Shown in pieces: positions 50,342 through 62,217 of a stretch of 64,000 nt of DNA. Where the stretch lies: NCBI GenBank assembly GCA_963662155.1, contig OY759268.1, positions 54,809,957 to 54,873,956 of the forward strand, read 5' to 3'. Below the pieces are notes generated by a model, which was not told the origin of the DNA, did not search any database, and saw nothing but the letters and a program-made list of their open reading frames with translations. How positions within the stretch are numbered: the first letter of the stretch is position 1; every line of letters starts with the position of its first letter. Both the position numbers and the translations under genes were made by a program. Source of the stretch: Lamellibrachia columna (lineage: Eukaryota > Annelida > Polychaeta > Sabellida > Siboglinidae).

Positions 50342-51330
50342 TTGTTACTATTGTCGTCGACAAGAACGTCGATGTCGTCGTTGGTATGTTGTTCGTCTGC
50401 GATCTCGTTGTCATCCTCATTGCTACTATTGTCGTCGTCAAGAACGTCGATGTCGTCGTTGGTAAGTTGTTCGTCTGCGATATCGTTGTCATCCTCATTG
50501 CTACTATTGTCGTCGTCAAGAACGTCGATGTCGTCGTTGGTAAGTTGTTCGTCTGCGATCTCGTTGTCATCCTCATTGCTACTATTGTCGTCGTCAAGAA
50601 CGTCGATGTCGTCGTTGGTAAGTTGTTCGTCTGCGATCTCGTTGTCATCCTCATTGCTACTATTGTCGTCGTCAAGAACGTCGATGTCGTCGTTGGTAAG
50701 TTGTTCGTCTGCGATCTCGTTGTCATCCTCATTGTTACTATTGTCGTCGTCAAGAACGTCGATGTCGTCGTTGGTAAGTTGTTCGTCTGCGATCTCGTTG
50801 TCATCCTCATTGCTACTATTGTCGTCGTCAAGAACGTCGATGTCGTCGTTGGTAAGTTGTTCGTCTGCGATCTCGTTGTCATCCTCATTGCTACTATTGT
50901 CGTCGTCAAGAACGTCGATGTCGTCGTTGGTAAGTTGTTCGTCTACGATCTCGTTGTCATCCTCATTGCTACTATTGTCGTCGTCAAGAACGTCGATGTC
51001 GTCGTTGGTAAGTTGTTCGTCTACGATCTCGTTGTCATCCTCATTGTTACTATTGTCGTCGTCAAGAACGTCGATGTCGTCGTTGGTAAGTTGTTCGTCT
51101 ACGATCTCGTTGTCATTCTCATTGTTACTATTGTCGTCGTCAAGAACGTCGGTGTCGTCGTTGGTAAGTTGTTCGTCTGCGATCTCGTTGTCACCCTCAT
51201 TGCTACTATTGTCGTCGTCAAGAACGTCGATGTCGTCGTTGGTAAGTTGTTCGTCTGCCATCTCGTTGTCATCCTCATTGCTACTATTGTCGTCGTCAAG
51301 AACGTCGATGTCGTCGTTGGTAAGTTATTA
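50342..51330. repeat. 78-nt acidic tandem array in the polymerase
   Basis: About 12.6 copies of a 78-nt unit with core gtcgtcaagaacgtcgatgt; on the - strand it encodes 26 acidic residues (DEQLTNDDIDVLDDDNSSN and more), in frame throughout. The + strand is also open (serine/leucine-rich) but is a shadow. Confidence 0.97.
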
Positions 51331-51415
51331 TCTCGTTGTCATCCTCATTGATATCATACGCATCGTCGCGTTCGCTAGCAAACATGCCGTTAACAACGAT
51401 GATGATCAACAACAT

Positions 51416-52950
51416 TTACAAAACTCGGACTTCACTGCGAAGTCAGTCCGCCATTGCGGGCCGAGGATGTCGACCGAATATTAGCAGAATACCACCAAGT
51501 TTCGTGAGAGGTATACAACATGTATACTAGTGCCTCCACAATTCAACTGTTTTGCTAGTCTCATTTCAGATTCATTTTGCGACATATGACACTTCTCTGA
51601 CATCCACTACAACATGCTATATCGTTTCTGCAACTGTATTTTGTGTGTGAAATCAACAGACAAACTATGAAATTACATAATGTTTGGTGAAACGGGCGAC
51701 CCTAAAAACTCACCAAAGGTGAGTAACTTTGTCATGCGATCGGTGCGAGGATGTAAGTCACGCCAATGATTGGTATTGACCCGCAAAGTGTTTACCATTT
51801 AGGATATCAAGTGTTTTGAGCCTTACCTGATCTAACGAATAAAGAAAGTTAACGTTCATTTAAAATACAGGCTTGTAGTATACATTGACGACGGTACATA
51901 AACTATAAGAGGGACTCGCCAGTAGTCAGGTGTGGCATATTATATGATGTATGCATTAGCCACCATGTTGATCTACGGAAATGCATTCACTGGCAGATTC
52001 TGACTCGCTTATTTGAGTACATTATAAACACGACAACCTCTGGAGATTTGTCACTGTCACAGCAAGTCATGCGTTTGTCTGAATGTCAAAATTCAAGTTA
52101 AGCAATACGATGTAAGCAACATTGAAAAGAACATAAGTTATACGTTAACGGTAGAACCAGACTTCGATAATTCGTATTCGAACAGTACTTTTTTAACAGT
52201 AAACGAATATTTTCATGAATGTATTCGTGTTCATGCAAATACTCTAAATACACCATATTTAGCTCGTAACTGACAATCCTATATGGAGGCATATTTGAAT
52301 TCCACATAATATCAATAACACTGCATTTGCGTAATTGCTATTAAAATAATGCATAACCAAGAAAGTAATAAATAAAATTTACAATTGCAAAATCGCATGA
52401 ACAGGAGTAACGCTAGTACTAGTATATGTTTGTATATGTATCACCTTAAAACCATAACAATAATGTTACCCACATGTGCTATGCAAGGAATGGCATCGTC
52501 ATTGAATATCATAAGAGAAGAGCATCTGTTCGAAGCTACGATGTCGTGTCATTTACTGCAAGGTTGGCCTACATTATACGCTACTGAGAAAGATATAAAT
52601 AGTGCGCAGGTAATGTTGTGCCACAACCGAACTAGAAGCGTGTGGTCATCATGAATCAAAGAGGGGAATGTAGGTGACATGCCGCACCCATTCGTTTTTT
52701 TCTTGCATCAACAAGTTGCTGTGCTGGCGTGGTTGTCATAGATAGGCCGAGTCGAAATCAAGTTTACACGCAGCAGAAGGTCACAATGCCGGCTGTAGTC
52801 AACCATGTGTTTCTACATTCTCACACACCCACAGCACTATGGGTGATTGCAATTGTGATTGTGGTTGCGCTTGCGTGCGTGCGTGCGTGCGTGCGTGTGC
52901 CTGTGGAAGGCACATAAGTATTAGGGACACGTCAAAGTCGTATGTAGCAT
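51416..52950. other. Right edge of the viral block and host flank
   Basis: CpG-rich sequence ends near 51500 (after a small hairpin, acttcactgcgaagt, at 51429-51443) and ordinary AT-rich host DNA follows. I see no terminal repeat matching the left edge and no gene. Short open frames at 52098-52307 (-) and 52385-52654 (+) lack any support. Confidence 0.5.
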
Positions 52951-53049
52951 AAGTGAGTCACAAGGATATGGGGGTCATATACAAATTACGTACGCAAGCA
53001 GTAACAGAGATTTGTGCGTGGTGTTCGTACATGATCTCTGTGCTGCTGC

Positions 53050-53280
53050 GTACCGTAGGCCCTTCACTGCGTACCGTAGGCCCTTCACTGTGTACCGTGG
53101 GCCCTACACTGTGTACCGTAGGCCCTACACTGCGTACGGTAGGCCCTTCACTGTGTACCGTAGGCCCTACACTGTGTACCGTGGGCCCTACACTGTGTAC
53201 CGTGGGCCCTACACTGTGTACCGTAGACCCTACACTGTGTACCGTAGGCCCTACACTGTGTACCGTAGGCCCTCCACTGG
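53050..53280. repeat. 21-nt minisatellite
   Basis: About 11 copies of a 21-nt unit (ccctacactgtgtaccgtagg and variants). Because 21 is a multiple of three, frames of about 100-146 codons are open on both strands (TVGPTLC-type repeats); these are not supported as genes. Confidence 0.92.
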
Positions 53281-53639
53281 GCAGGCACGTCGGCCGCAAG
53301 TGGCACTGCTGGAACAGAAACAGTAAAAATAACACGAGTAAGAAACACGGCTGAGCGAGTAGATTGTGCCCAGTTCCACCGCCAGGTGCTGTGGCCATGT
53401 GTAAAATAATACTACAAACACGTCAACATGGCAGAACATGCAGTACGGAAGAAATCTCTCTACATGTACCGTTGTTTTATTAACACATTACAATGCAATA
53501 ATGCTTTATTCGTCCGACAAGAAAATTAGAGTGCCGATCGACACTTACAACACGATGGAAACAAAACCTTGAACATTATGTATATATATATTTGTGTACA
53601 ATTTAGCGTTAAGAATAGAAATGGCAGAGGGTAAAAGTA

Positions 53640-53720
53640 TGTATGTATGTATTATGTATGTATATATGTATGTATGTATGTACGTACGTACGTATGTATG
53701 TACGTGTGTATTTCTATATG

Positions 53721-53754
<34 letters not shown>

Positions 53755-53845
53755 TGTATGTATGTATGTATGTATGTATGTATGTATGTATGTATGTATG
53801 TATGTATGCATGTATGTATGTATGTATGTATGTATGTATGTATTT
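53640..53845. repeat. (GTAT)n microsatellite
   Basis: About 200 nt of tatg tetranucleotides with a few cgta variants, immediately 3' of the - strand LINE copy. Open frames here (MYVCMYVCM-type) are artefacts. Confidence 0.95.
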
Positions 53846-53859
53846 AACAAGATTGATCA

Positions 53860-55390
53860 ATATTTGCCATTCAAGCCGAAAGAAAGTGGACAAAGAAGCC
53901 ATTGGCTTATCTACAGTCCAACCATTTTCCCGCCCTCCTGAGATATGTGTCAACCTTGTTTTTAAACATATTCACGCTGATAGCAGTTACACAATCCGTA
54001 GGCAATCTGTTCCATTAATATTGTGTCCTCTGAGAGAATGAGTACTTCCTGATATCCAACCTACACTGATCCTTTACTAATTTTACCTCATGTCCTCTAA
54101 TTCTGCTATCTTTCTTGAGTGAGAAAAACATATTTCTATCAATATTTTCATACTCACTCAATATCTTAAAAACGTATGATCTCCTCTTATCTCCTCTTTA
54201 CCTTCTTGTCTCTATGGTTATTAAACCACGTTCTTTTAGACATTCTTCATAACTAAGGAATCTCAATTCACGAATAATTTTAGTTGCTTTCCTCTGTATC
54301 CGTTTAAGTGTATCTATGTCCTTCTTACGATATGGTCTTCAAGCTTGTATGCAGTATTCTGAATGAGGTATAACTACTGTTTTACACAAAATATAAATAG
54401 TTTTTTTTCCTTGTACGTTATGTTTCTCCTAATCGACCCAATAATTTGATTACCCTTTCAAGCTGCAGTACCACTGTCCTGAAACTTTCGTATCAGCACT
54501 TCTTGTTATTCCCAAGTCCTTTTCTTTAACAGTAGTACCTAGAACAGTATCTCCTATAGTATTGTTTATATCCAAGTTCCCGTATCCTGTATGTAGGCAT
54601 TTACGTTTCCCAAATTTGAACAACATCTGCCATTTTTCAGACCATTTATTTGTCTAGATCGTTTTATAAATGTTATTTTTTACCATCAGTTTTAACCTTT
54701 CTAAACACTTTGTGTCATCCACAAATTTCAGTACGTTGCATGTTATATTGTCGTCCAAGTCATTGACTGATTTCCAGTATGAAATCTCTCCGTCTACTAC
54801 AATACGCTGTTTTCTGTCAGTCAGCCCTTGTTGTATCCGGTAGATTATGCCATCCCCGATACAATGGACTTTTAATTTAAGTAGAACTCTTTGATGTGGC
54901 ACTTTGTCAAAAGCTTTATGAAAATCTAAGTAGATAATATCTACTGGCGATCCCTCATCTATTCACTTAGTGATTTCTTAAAAAAAACATAACATATTCG
55001 TTAAACATGACCTCGCTTTTAGGAAGCCATGGTGATATTAATTTAATAATCTATGCCTAACAAGGAAGTTCACCATATGGTATTTGATTAACCTTTCTAA
55101 TAATTTACAAATCACTGACGTTAAACTCACTGGTCTGTAATTCTCTGACTTATTTCTCGAAACCTTTTTTAAATAATGGTATGATGTTTGCTTCTTTCCA
55201 TTCAAAAGAAACAACTCCGTCTTTAAATGACACTATTGCAAGTGGTATGTTGATTTGTTCTTCTATTTCCATTAATAGTTTTGGAGGAATTCCATCCACT
55301 CCATGTCATTTATTATTCTTCATTGATTTCATTTTCTTTGCTACCATTCTGGAGTTACAATTAACTGTCCTATATAGTCAAATTTAGCTT
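53860..55390 (-). mobile_element. Truncated CR1-like LINE copy, reverse transcriptase 3' part
   Basis: Read on the - strand, this begins (near 55330) with GVDGIPPKLLMEIEEQI, the start of the LINE reverse-transcriptase domain, and continues through PHQRVLLKLKVHCIGDGII (about 54900) and a VVDGEISYWKSV segment to the C-terminal region near 53860. Stops and frameshifts are frequent, and the catalytic YxDD region appears as FVDDTKC, reached after a deletion from YWKSV to DLDDN. It is 5'-truncated at about 55390, typical of LINE insertion. Its (GTAT)n neighbour lies at its 3' end, where CR1-type LINEs often end in short tandem repeats. Same subfamily as the copy at 60726-64000. Confidence 0.82.
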
Positions 55391-55876
<486 letters not shown>

Positions 55877-56159
55877 GTCACGGACAGTGGCAGAAAAGTG
55901 ACTCGACTCGACGGAGCGAAAACTACGGAAAATAACGTTAAACGCGCCAACGGTCATTGAACAAAAACGCGCCAGATTGGAGGCAATTTCCTTTGTCTCG
56001 GCTTTCTCAGCTAAAATGTTCTCATTTGCTGCACTGTGGCTGTTACGTTTTTTGAGCCACAGAAGTAAAGAGCAAGGCTTGTGTTGATGATACAGTGCTC
56101 GTTACATTGTAGTTACATTGATTGATAAGGTAGATAAACTTAGTTGCCTGAAGATCAAA

Positions 56160-56500
56160 GCCCAGTCAGGTCACGTTTGTGTCCTCTGTGTCTTCGCTGT
56201 CTTCGGTGTCCTCGGTGTCTTTGAAGTCCTCAAAGTCCTTGGTGTCTTCAGTGTCTTCGGCGTCTTTGGTTTCTTCGCTGTCTTTGGTGTACTCAATGTC
56301 TTCAGTGTCCTCAGTGTCCTTGGTGTCTTGGGTGTCCTCCGTGACTTTGGTGTATTTGATGTCTTTGGTGTCTTCGTCACTGTCCTCAGTGTCCTCGGTT
56401 TCTTTGGTGTCCTCGTTGTCTTCGGTGTATTCGGTGTCTTCAGTGTAGTCGGTGTCTTCGTCGTCTTCGGTGTCCTAAGTGTCCTCGGTGTCCAACCGAG
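56160..56500. repeat. Degenerate short-period repeat
   Basis: Imperfect repeats of about 9 nt (gtgtcttcg, gtgtcctcg) giving long open frames on both strands (TPKTPRTLRT-type on -). Low-complexity; not supported as a gene. Confidence 0.8.
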
Positions 56501-58958
56501 GTAAGATAGGGATTTGTATACAGAACTTCTGTGATGGATTTCCGAGGATTAGTATACATATGGAAATTAAGTTTTATCGAACATTAATCTACATTTCTAC
56601 TAGGACTACTATGCAAGCAGGCCTACATTAAGACATCTTATGGATTAGCTAGCAGAGTATGGAATCCAGACACTATGTACTTCATGAATAATATTAGTAT
56701 CTCAGCATCTTTAATCCAGACTTGATGGTCTGTTTAGGTAGAATCAACAACAGCTGAATTTGTAGGTATTAATTGATGTTAATGTATGTAACACGTTTGC
56801 TATAAAGGCAACGTATTATATGTAGTTGCAGGACATATGTAGAAGAACTTTAGTAGAGTAGACCGTTATAGGAAGCAATCAAGACTACCAGTTGAAGCAG
56901 ACTTGTTATTTGAATTAAATTTGATGTATGGTATCCGGGAGGTGTTCCGAACAAGGCAAATCAGCATATTTCCACATCATTTATTCCCACCTATGAGGTG
57001 AACTCAAACAACGAATCAGTATCACCATAATCCCGTTTAGTAAGTGAATATATTTGCATGGTGTTCTTCCTAGAATTAACTTCACTCCGTAAGTCGAAGA
57101 TAAATAACTCAGTTCACATAGAGCATAATCAATGTATGTTCTCTTAAATCGAACGTAAAATAACACAGTTCGCGTTCAACATAAGCAAAGAATGCACAGT
57201 TCATAGCATACCTAATTCAACGGGCATTCACAGTTCGTATTCTGCACACTGCAAACCTCAAGTGCCATGTAAAGTTCAAGTTATAACTACTTCGGCAAAC
57301 TAATTTACACGTATTGACAAGAAAGGCCACACGTATTAAATTACCAACCCCCCCACATTCACGACATAAGTATTAAATTTATTTTCAATTACATACAAAA
57401 GTATTTGCATTTGTGGGCGTATGATGACAAGTCGATCCTTAGACAAGTAAAATATGTGACATTTTGATTATTTCGGTCCAAGCTGTTAAAAATATATAAA
57501 CCATTTATATATCGTTAAAAAATTTCAAATTGTATGAATCTGACCTAATGTGAGGCATCGCACCAAAAATGCATACCTCGAGACGTGCTGTAATGACAAC
57601 AAATCAGCAAAGACATAACAAATACGCTATTTGGAGATTGACCTATATACGTACGTTCGTTAAATGCATAAACCAAAAATATATAATTTTAAATTGTCAG
57701 AAATGCAATGTTTCACTATCATGTTTGCTAGCACGTGACCCGAGCGTTCTCGTGATGCATCGCTTCCATTGAGCAAAACAGGAAGCTCAAGCTAAACTCA
57801 TTACTACGATCTTCGTTGTCCATCACTTATATAAGTCTATACGTATATACTCTTCGCATTAAGTGATACAGTCGACGTTACTATATGTGTCTAAGCATAA
57901 CGCTTACCGCGACGTTTGCTGCTATTGTTTGCCTCTAACTATCATTAGCGAACAGGTGGATTTAACAAGACGTCCACTGGTGATTTGGTGTACGATTTAT
58001 TGTATTTTACTAGTAATAATTGTATATTTAGCAATTTAGTAGTTTTAATGTATGTCATTTTATTTATAAGGTGTATTTGTCCATACTGATACACAATTGT
58101 ACAGCACCTCAGAATAATTATCTGGATTAGGCGCTATATAAGAAATGTAATATATTTATTATGATTATTATTATTATTACTGCATGTATGATTATGATGC
58201 GTCCGGGTTCAAAGTTTGACCGACATCGACGTCAACACGGCGTGGCAGGTGTCTCACATTAGGCCTCCTTCACAGCGCATTCGAACACGCTACAGGCGGT
58301 TCTCGCACAATAGCTGTAAATGTGTGATTTGTCATTATTTGACTCTGAGCCCTTTTGTCTGCGCGTCACATCACCACCGGGTATTTTACTGTGTTGGAAG
58401 CCGCACCTACCAGCCCGCATACTGTAAACAATTGGACAATGTAACATTGCCTTGACAGGCCCAATGTTGAACGACCATTTGCATTTGCATATTGCGGATA
58501 CAACTGTGTAGAATTAAGAAAATATTGTTTAGCATTTTTATAGAATTTTCTTTACAATGTTTCATAGAATATACGACTATGACCAACTTGGGGAAATAAA
58601 CCAGGATGTCTTTAACCAAAACAAAGACCACAACATCGGTCACGCTACAGTCATACTGAGAGGTGAAATATTGACGCAGTTTCAATGTCACTGACACCAT
58701 TCTGGTATCTGGAGTCAACGGAGCGCACACACAACGTTTTACCTGCGTACTAATATGTGCACCAATATACCATAGATTTGCCCTCCTGGAAAATTACACG
58801 GGCTTTCCATGGTAGGAAGAGCAGCTCTGACAACACATGAATGTGTATTTTACGGTCCACTCGTCGCTCACAGCGATATTTAATAACTGTGATTCTTTCC
58901 TAGTCGTGTCAATCACAGCGTGCGAAAGATTTCTGCATACACGTTATCAGCGTTTTGG

Positions 58959-58962
<4 letters not shown>
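56501..58962. other. Non-coding host DNA
   Basis: AT-rich, with no splice-supported exon, RNA gene or repeat family that I can identify. Several short open frames are at chance length. Confidence 0.55.
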
Positions 58963-60235
<1,273 letters not shown>

Positions 60236-60725
60236 GTGTGTAATAGTAAAACGTATTCTAATCAATATTCCACGCTTTTTATGACAATATATATTACACA
60301 TAATGTTTTTGTAGATATATATATTAAGAAATAGTGTTTGTTAACATTTAGTAAGGGGGCAGTGTTTTAGTGTATGCTAATCCCGGATTCCGGCAGGGAA
60401 GTCATCGAGCGAAAATAGAGTTTGTTTATAGATCAATAATTAAGGTAGCTCAGTGAATTGTCAGAAAAAGTGGAATATTGATTAGAATAATGATTACTAT
60501 TACACAAATATTTTACATAAACGTATTATAGAGATATCCGTTTTTGTTAATATTTAGTCACAGGCAGTATTTTTGAGGTAGCAATTCCCGGACTCAAATT
60601 CAATGAGTGATAAAATGGGTGTGTTTACAGTTCGGGAAATAAATTGGTACTGGCATGGTTGCAGTAAACGTTTCCGGTAAAAAGGAACTAAAAGCAGGAT
60701 CTTAGCGTAAATTAATGCATATATC
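60236..60725. other. Spacer, no gene seen
   Basis: AT-rich. Two related stretches (about 60310-60420 and 60500-60610, sharing tgtttgttaacatttagt and tttttgttaatatttagt) suggest an old local duplication. Nothing else is seen. Confidence 0.45.
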
Positions 60726-61445
60726 TTGTCCTATTGTTTTGAACTAGAAATGGAGATGGAACGGCTGAGGCAGTTCGGCATTGGCGGGAAGGGAAGAGGT
60801 GGGTTGGGCACGTGGTTCCGTTGGAGGGGAGTGGATGATAAAGTGGGGAAAGGCGATAAGAGAGATGCTAAGGGAAGCTCACATCAGCCTGGGCGGAGGC
60901 TGAATGGAGATAAGGTGAGTGGACGGAAAGGGACAGGACGGTATGAGACAGGGCGGAAGGAAACGGTTCGGAAGGAAACGGGAGGGAAGACGATGGGAAT
61001 GAAGGCTACGGGAGCGAAGGCACCAGGAGCCAAGGCACCAGGAGCGCAAGATAGCCAGGAGACGGGAGGGAAAGGTGACATGTTGATGGGCGAGAAGGCT
61101 GAGATGCTTCCATATGACACGACTGCTGGACAAAACACGACGGAAGGTATCCGACTCAAGGGCTATTCTAAGGTAGTGACGCGAGGGGGTGAGGAGGACA
61201 GTGAGGGTGTTCGTGGGGGGTTTGATAGTTAGGAAGACTGACATAGTGCTAAGCAAGGAGGGCGACGTGGTGGTTTGCTTTCCAGGTGCAAAAATACTGT
61301 CACAGAGAGGGTGGAAAAAATCGTACACATGAGTTCTGTCAGGGATTCTAAGGTTAATGGGAAACAGGGGTCAGGGATTTCATGTACATGAGGGATGGGC
61401 TTCATCTTAGTGGAAAGGGTGCAGCAGTGTTTGATGATGAACTAT
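60726..61445 (+). mobile_element. LINE ORF1 remnant with esterase-like end
   Basis: The frame 60726-61232 encodes a basic, glycine/lysine-rich protein (GRKGTGRYETGRKE-type) of the kind found in LINE ORF1. Downstream, in other frames, are pieces of a lipase/esterase-like (SGNH) ORF1 domain: GDVVVCFPGAKI (about 61262-61300) and DGLHLSGKGAAVFDDEL with stop (61395-61446). CR1-type LINEs often carry such an esterase in ORF1 and DGLHLS fits its last catalytic block (family knowledge). Broken by several frameshifts. Confidence 0.6.
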
Positions 61446-61517
61446 AAGCAGCAGTCGACAGTGACATGGGAAGCATAACAAATATTGTTGGTAGCAAACA
61501 TTGTTAAAACTAGCAGC

Positions 61518-62217
61518 GCAAGTGGGTTACACGGAGGTGCCTCAACAAGGACAAGTGGGTTACACGGAGGTGCCTCAACAAGGACAAGTGGGTTACACGG
61601 AGGTACCTCAACAAGGACAAGTGGGTTACACGGAGGTGCCTTAACAAGGACAAGTGGGTTACACGGAGGTGCCTCAACAAGGACAAGTGGGTTACACGGA
61701 GGTGCCTCAACAAGGACAAGAGGGTTACACGGAGGTGCCTCAACAAGGACAAGTGGGTTACACGGAGGTGCCTCAACAAGGACAAGTGGGTTACACGGAG
61801 GTGCCTCAACAAGGACAAGTGGGTTACACGGAGGTGCCTCAACAAGAACAAGTGGGTTACACGGAGGTGCCTCAACAAGGACAAGTGGGTTACACGGAGG
61901 TGCCTCAACAAGGACAAGAGGGTTACACGGAGGTGCCTCAACAAGGACAAGTGGGTTACACGGAGGTGCCTCAACAAGGACAAGTGGGTTACACGGAGGT
62001 GCCTCAACAAGGACAAGTGGGTTACACGGAGGTGCCTCAACAAGGACAAGTGGGTTACACGGAGGTGCCTCAACAAGGACAAGTGGGTTACACGGAGGTG
62101 CCTCAACAAGGACAAGTGGGTTACACGGAGGTGCCTCAACAAGGACAAGTGGGTTACACGGAGGTTCCTCAACAAGGACAAGTGGGTTACACGGAGGTGC
62201 CTCAACAAGGACAAGAG
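61518..62217. repeat. 33-nt tandem array between LINE ORF1 and ORF2
   Basis: About 21 copies of a 33-nt unit with core gtgggttacacggaggtgcc. 33 is a multiple of three, so several frames are open; the frame continuous with the endonuclease reads GQVGYTEVPQQ. Most copies are identical, so the expansion is recent. Confidence 0.96.

Larger units (their letters stand above)
47640..51415 (-). pseudogene. Family B DNA polymerase, interrupted
   Basis: Replicative DNA polymerase of a large DNA virus. In gene order: a 78-nt acidic array; SRVVIFADAMRLL and RLDVVAKKYIG, the stretch before Exo III; Exo III LLAYCLMDSLL; motif A FDFSLQYPSLM (49624-49592) followed at once by TAA (49591-49589) and then EHNLC; motif B KIENNAMYG (about 49177-49151); motif C ADTDSLF (DTDS at about 49060-49049); thumb motif LAKKTYAGYA (near 48660). 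These occur in at least four frames, separated by a 90-nt duplication, a 22-nt triplication and a 36-nt array. Exo I (DxE) and Exo II are not seen; the acidic array sits where they belong. Spacing between motifs B and C is shorter than usual. The thumb continues in other frames to about 47640. The family is clear; which virus group is not. It cannot make a working enzyme as read. Confidence 0.86.

Noticed and set aside
47640..51415. Polinton/adintovirus protein-primed polymerase
   Set aside because: The motif order, the LAKKTYAGYA thumb motif and the companion UL52-like primase fit an RNA-primed replicative polymerase; no Polinton integrase, protease or terminal inverted repeat is seen.
12550..51450. 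All frameshifts as long-read sequencing errors
   Set aside because: Some single-base shifts could be errors, but substitution-type stops, frame-breaking array units and truncated genes are not explained that way. Read-level checking would still be worthwhile.
50342..51484. 380-codon serine/leucine-rich + strand frame opposite the polymerase array
   Set aside because: Shadow of the 78-nt unit; the - frame joins to the polymerase exonuclease region.
53643..54041. MYVCMYVC-type frames
   Set aside because: Translation of the (GTAT)n microsatellite.
56118..56504. Hydrophobic frame rich in VFGVL repeats
   Set aside because: Low-complexity translation of a degenerate 9-nt repeat.
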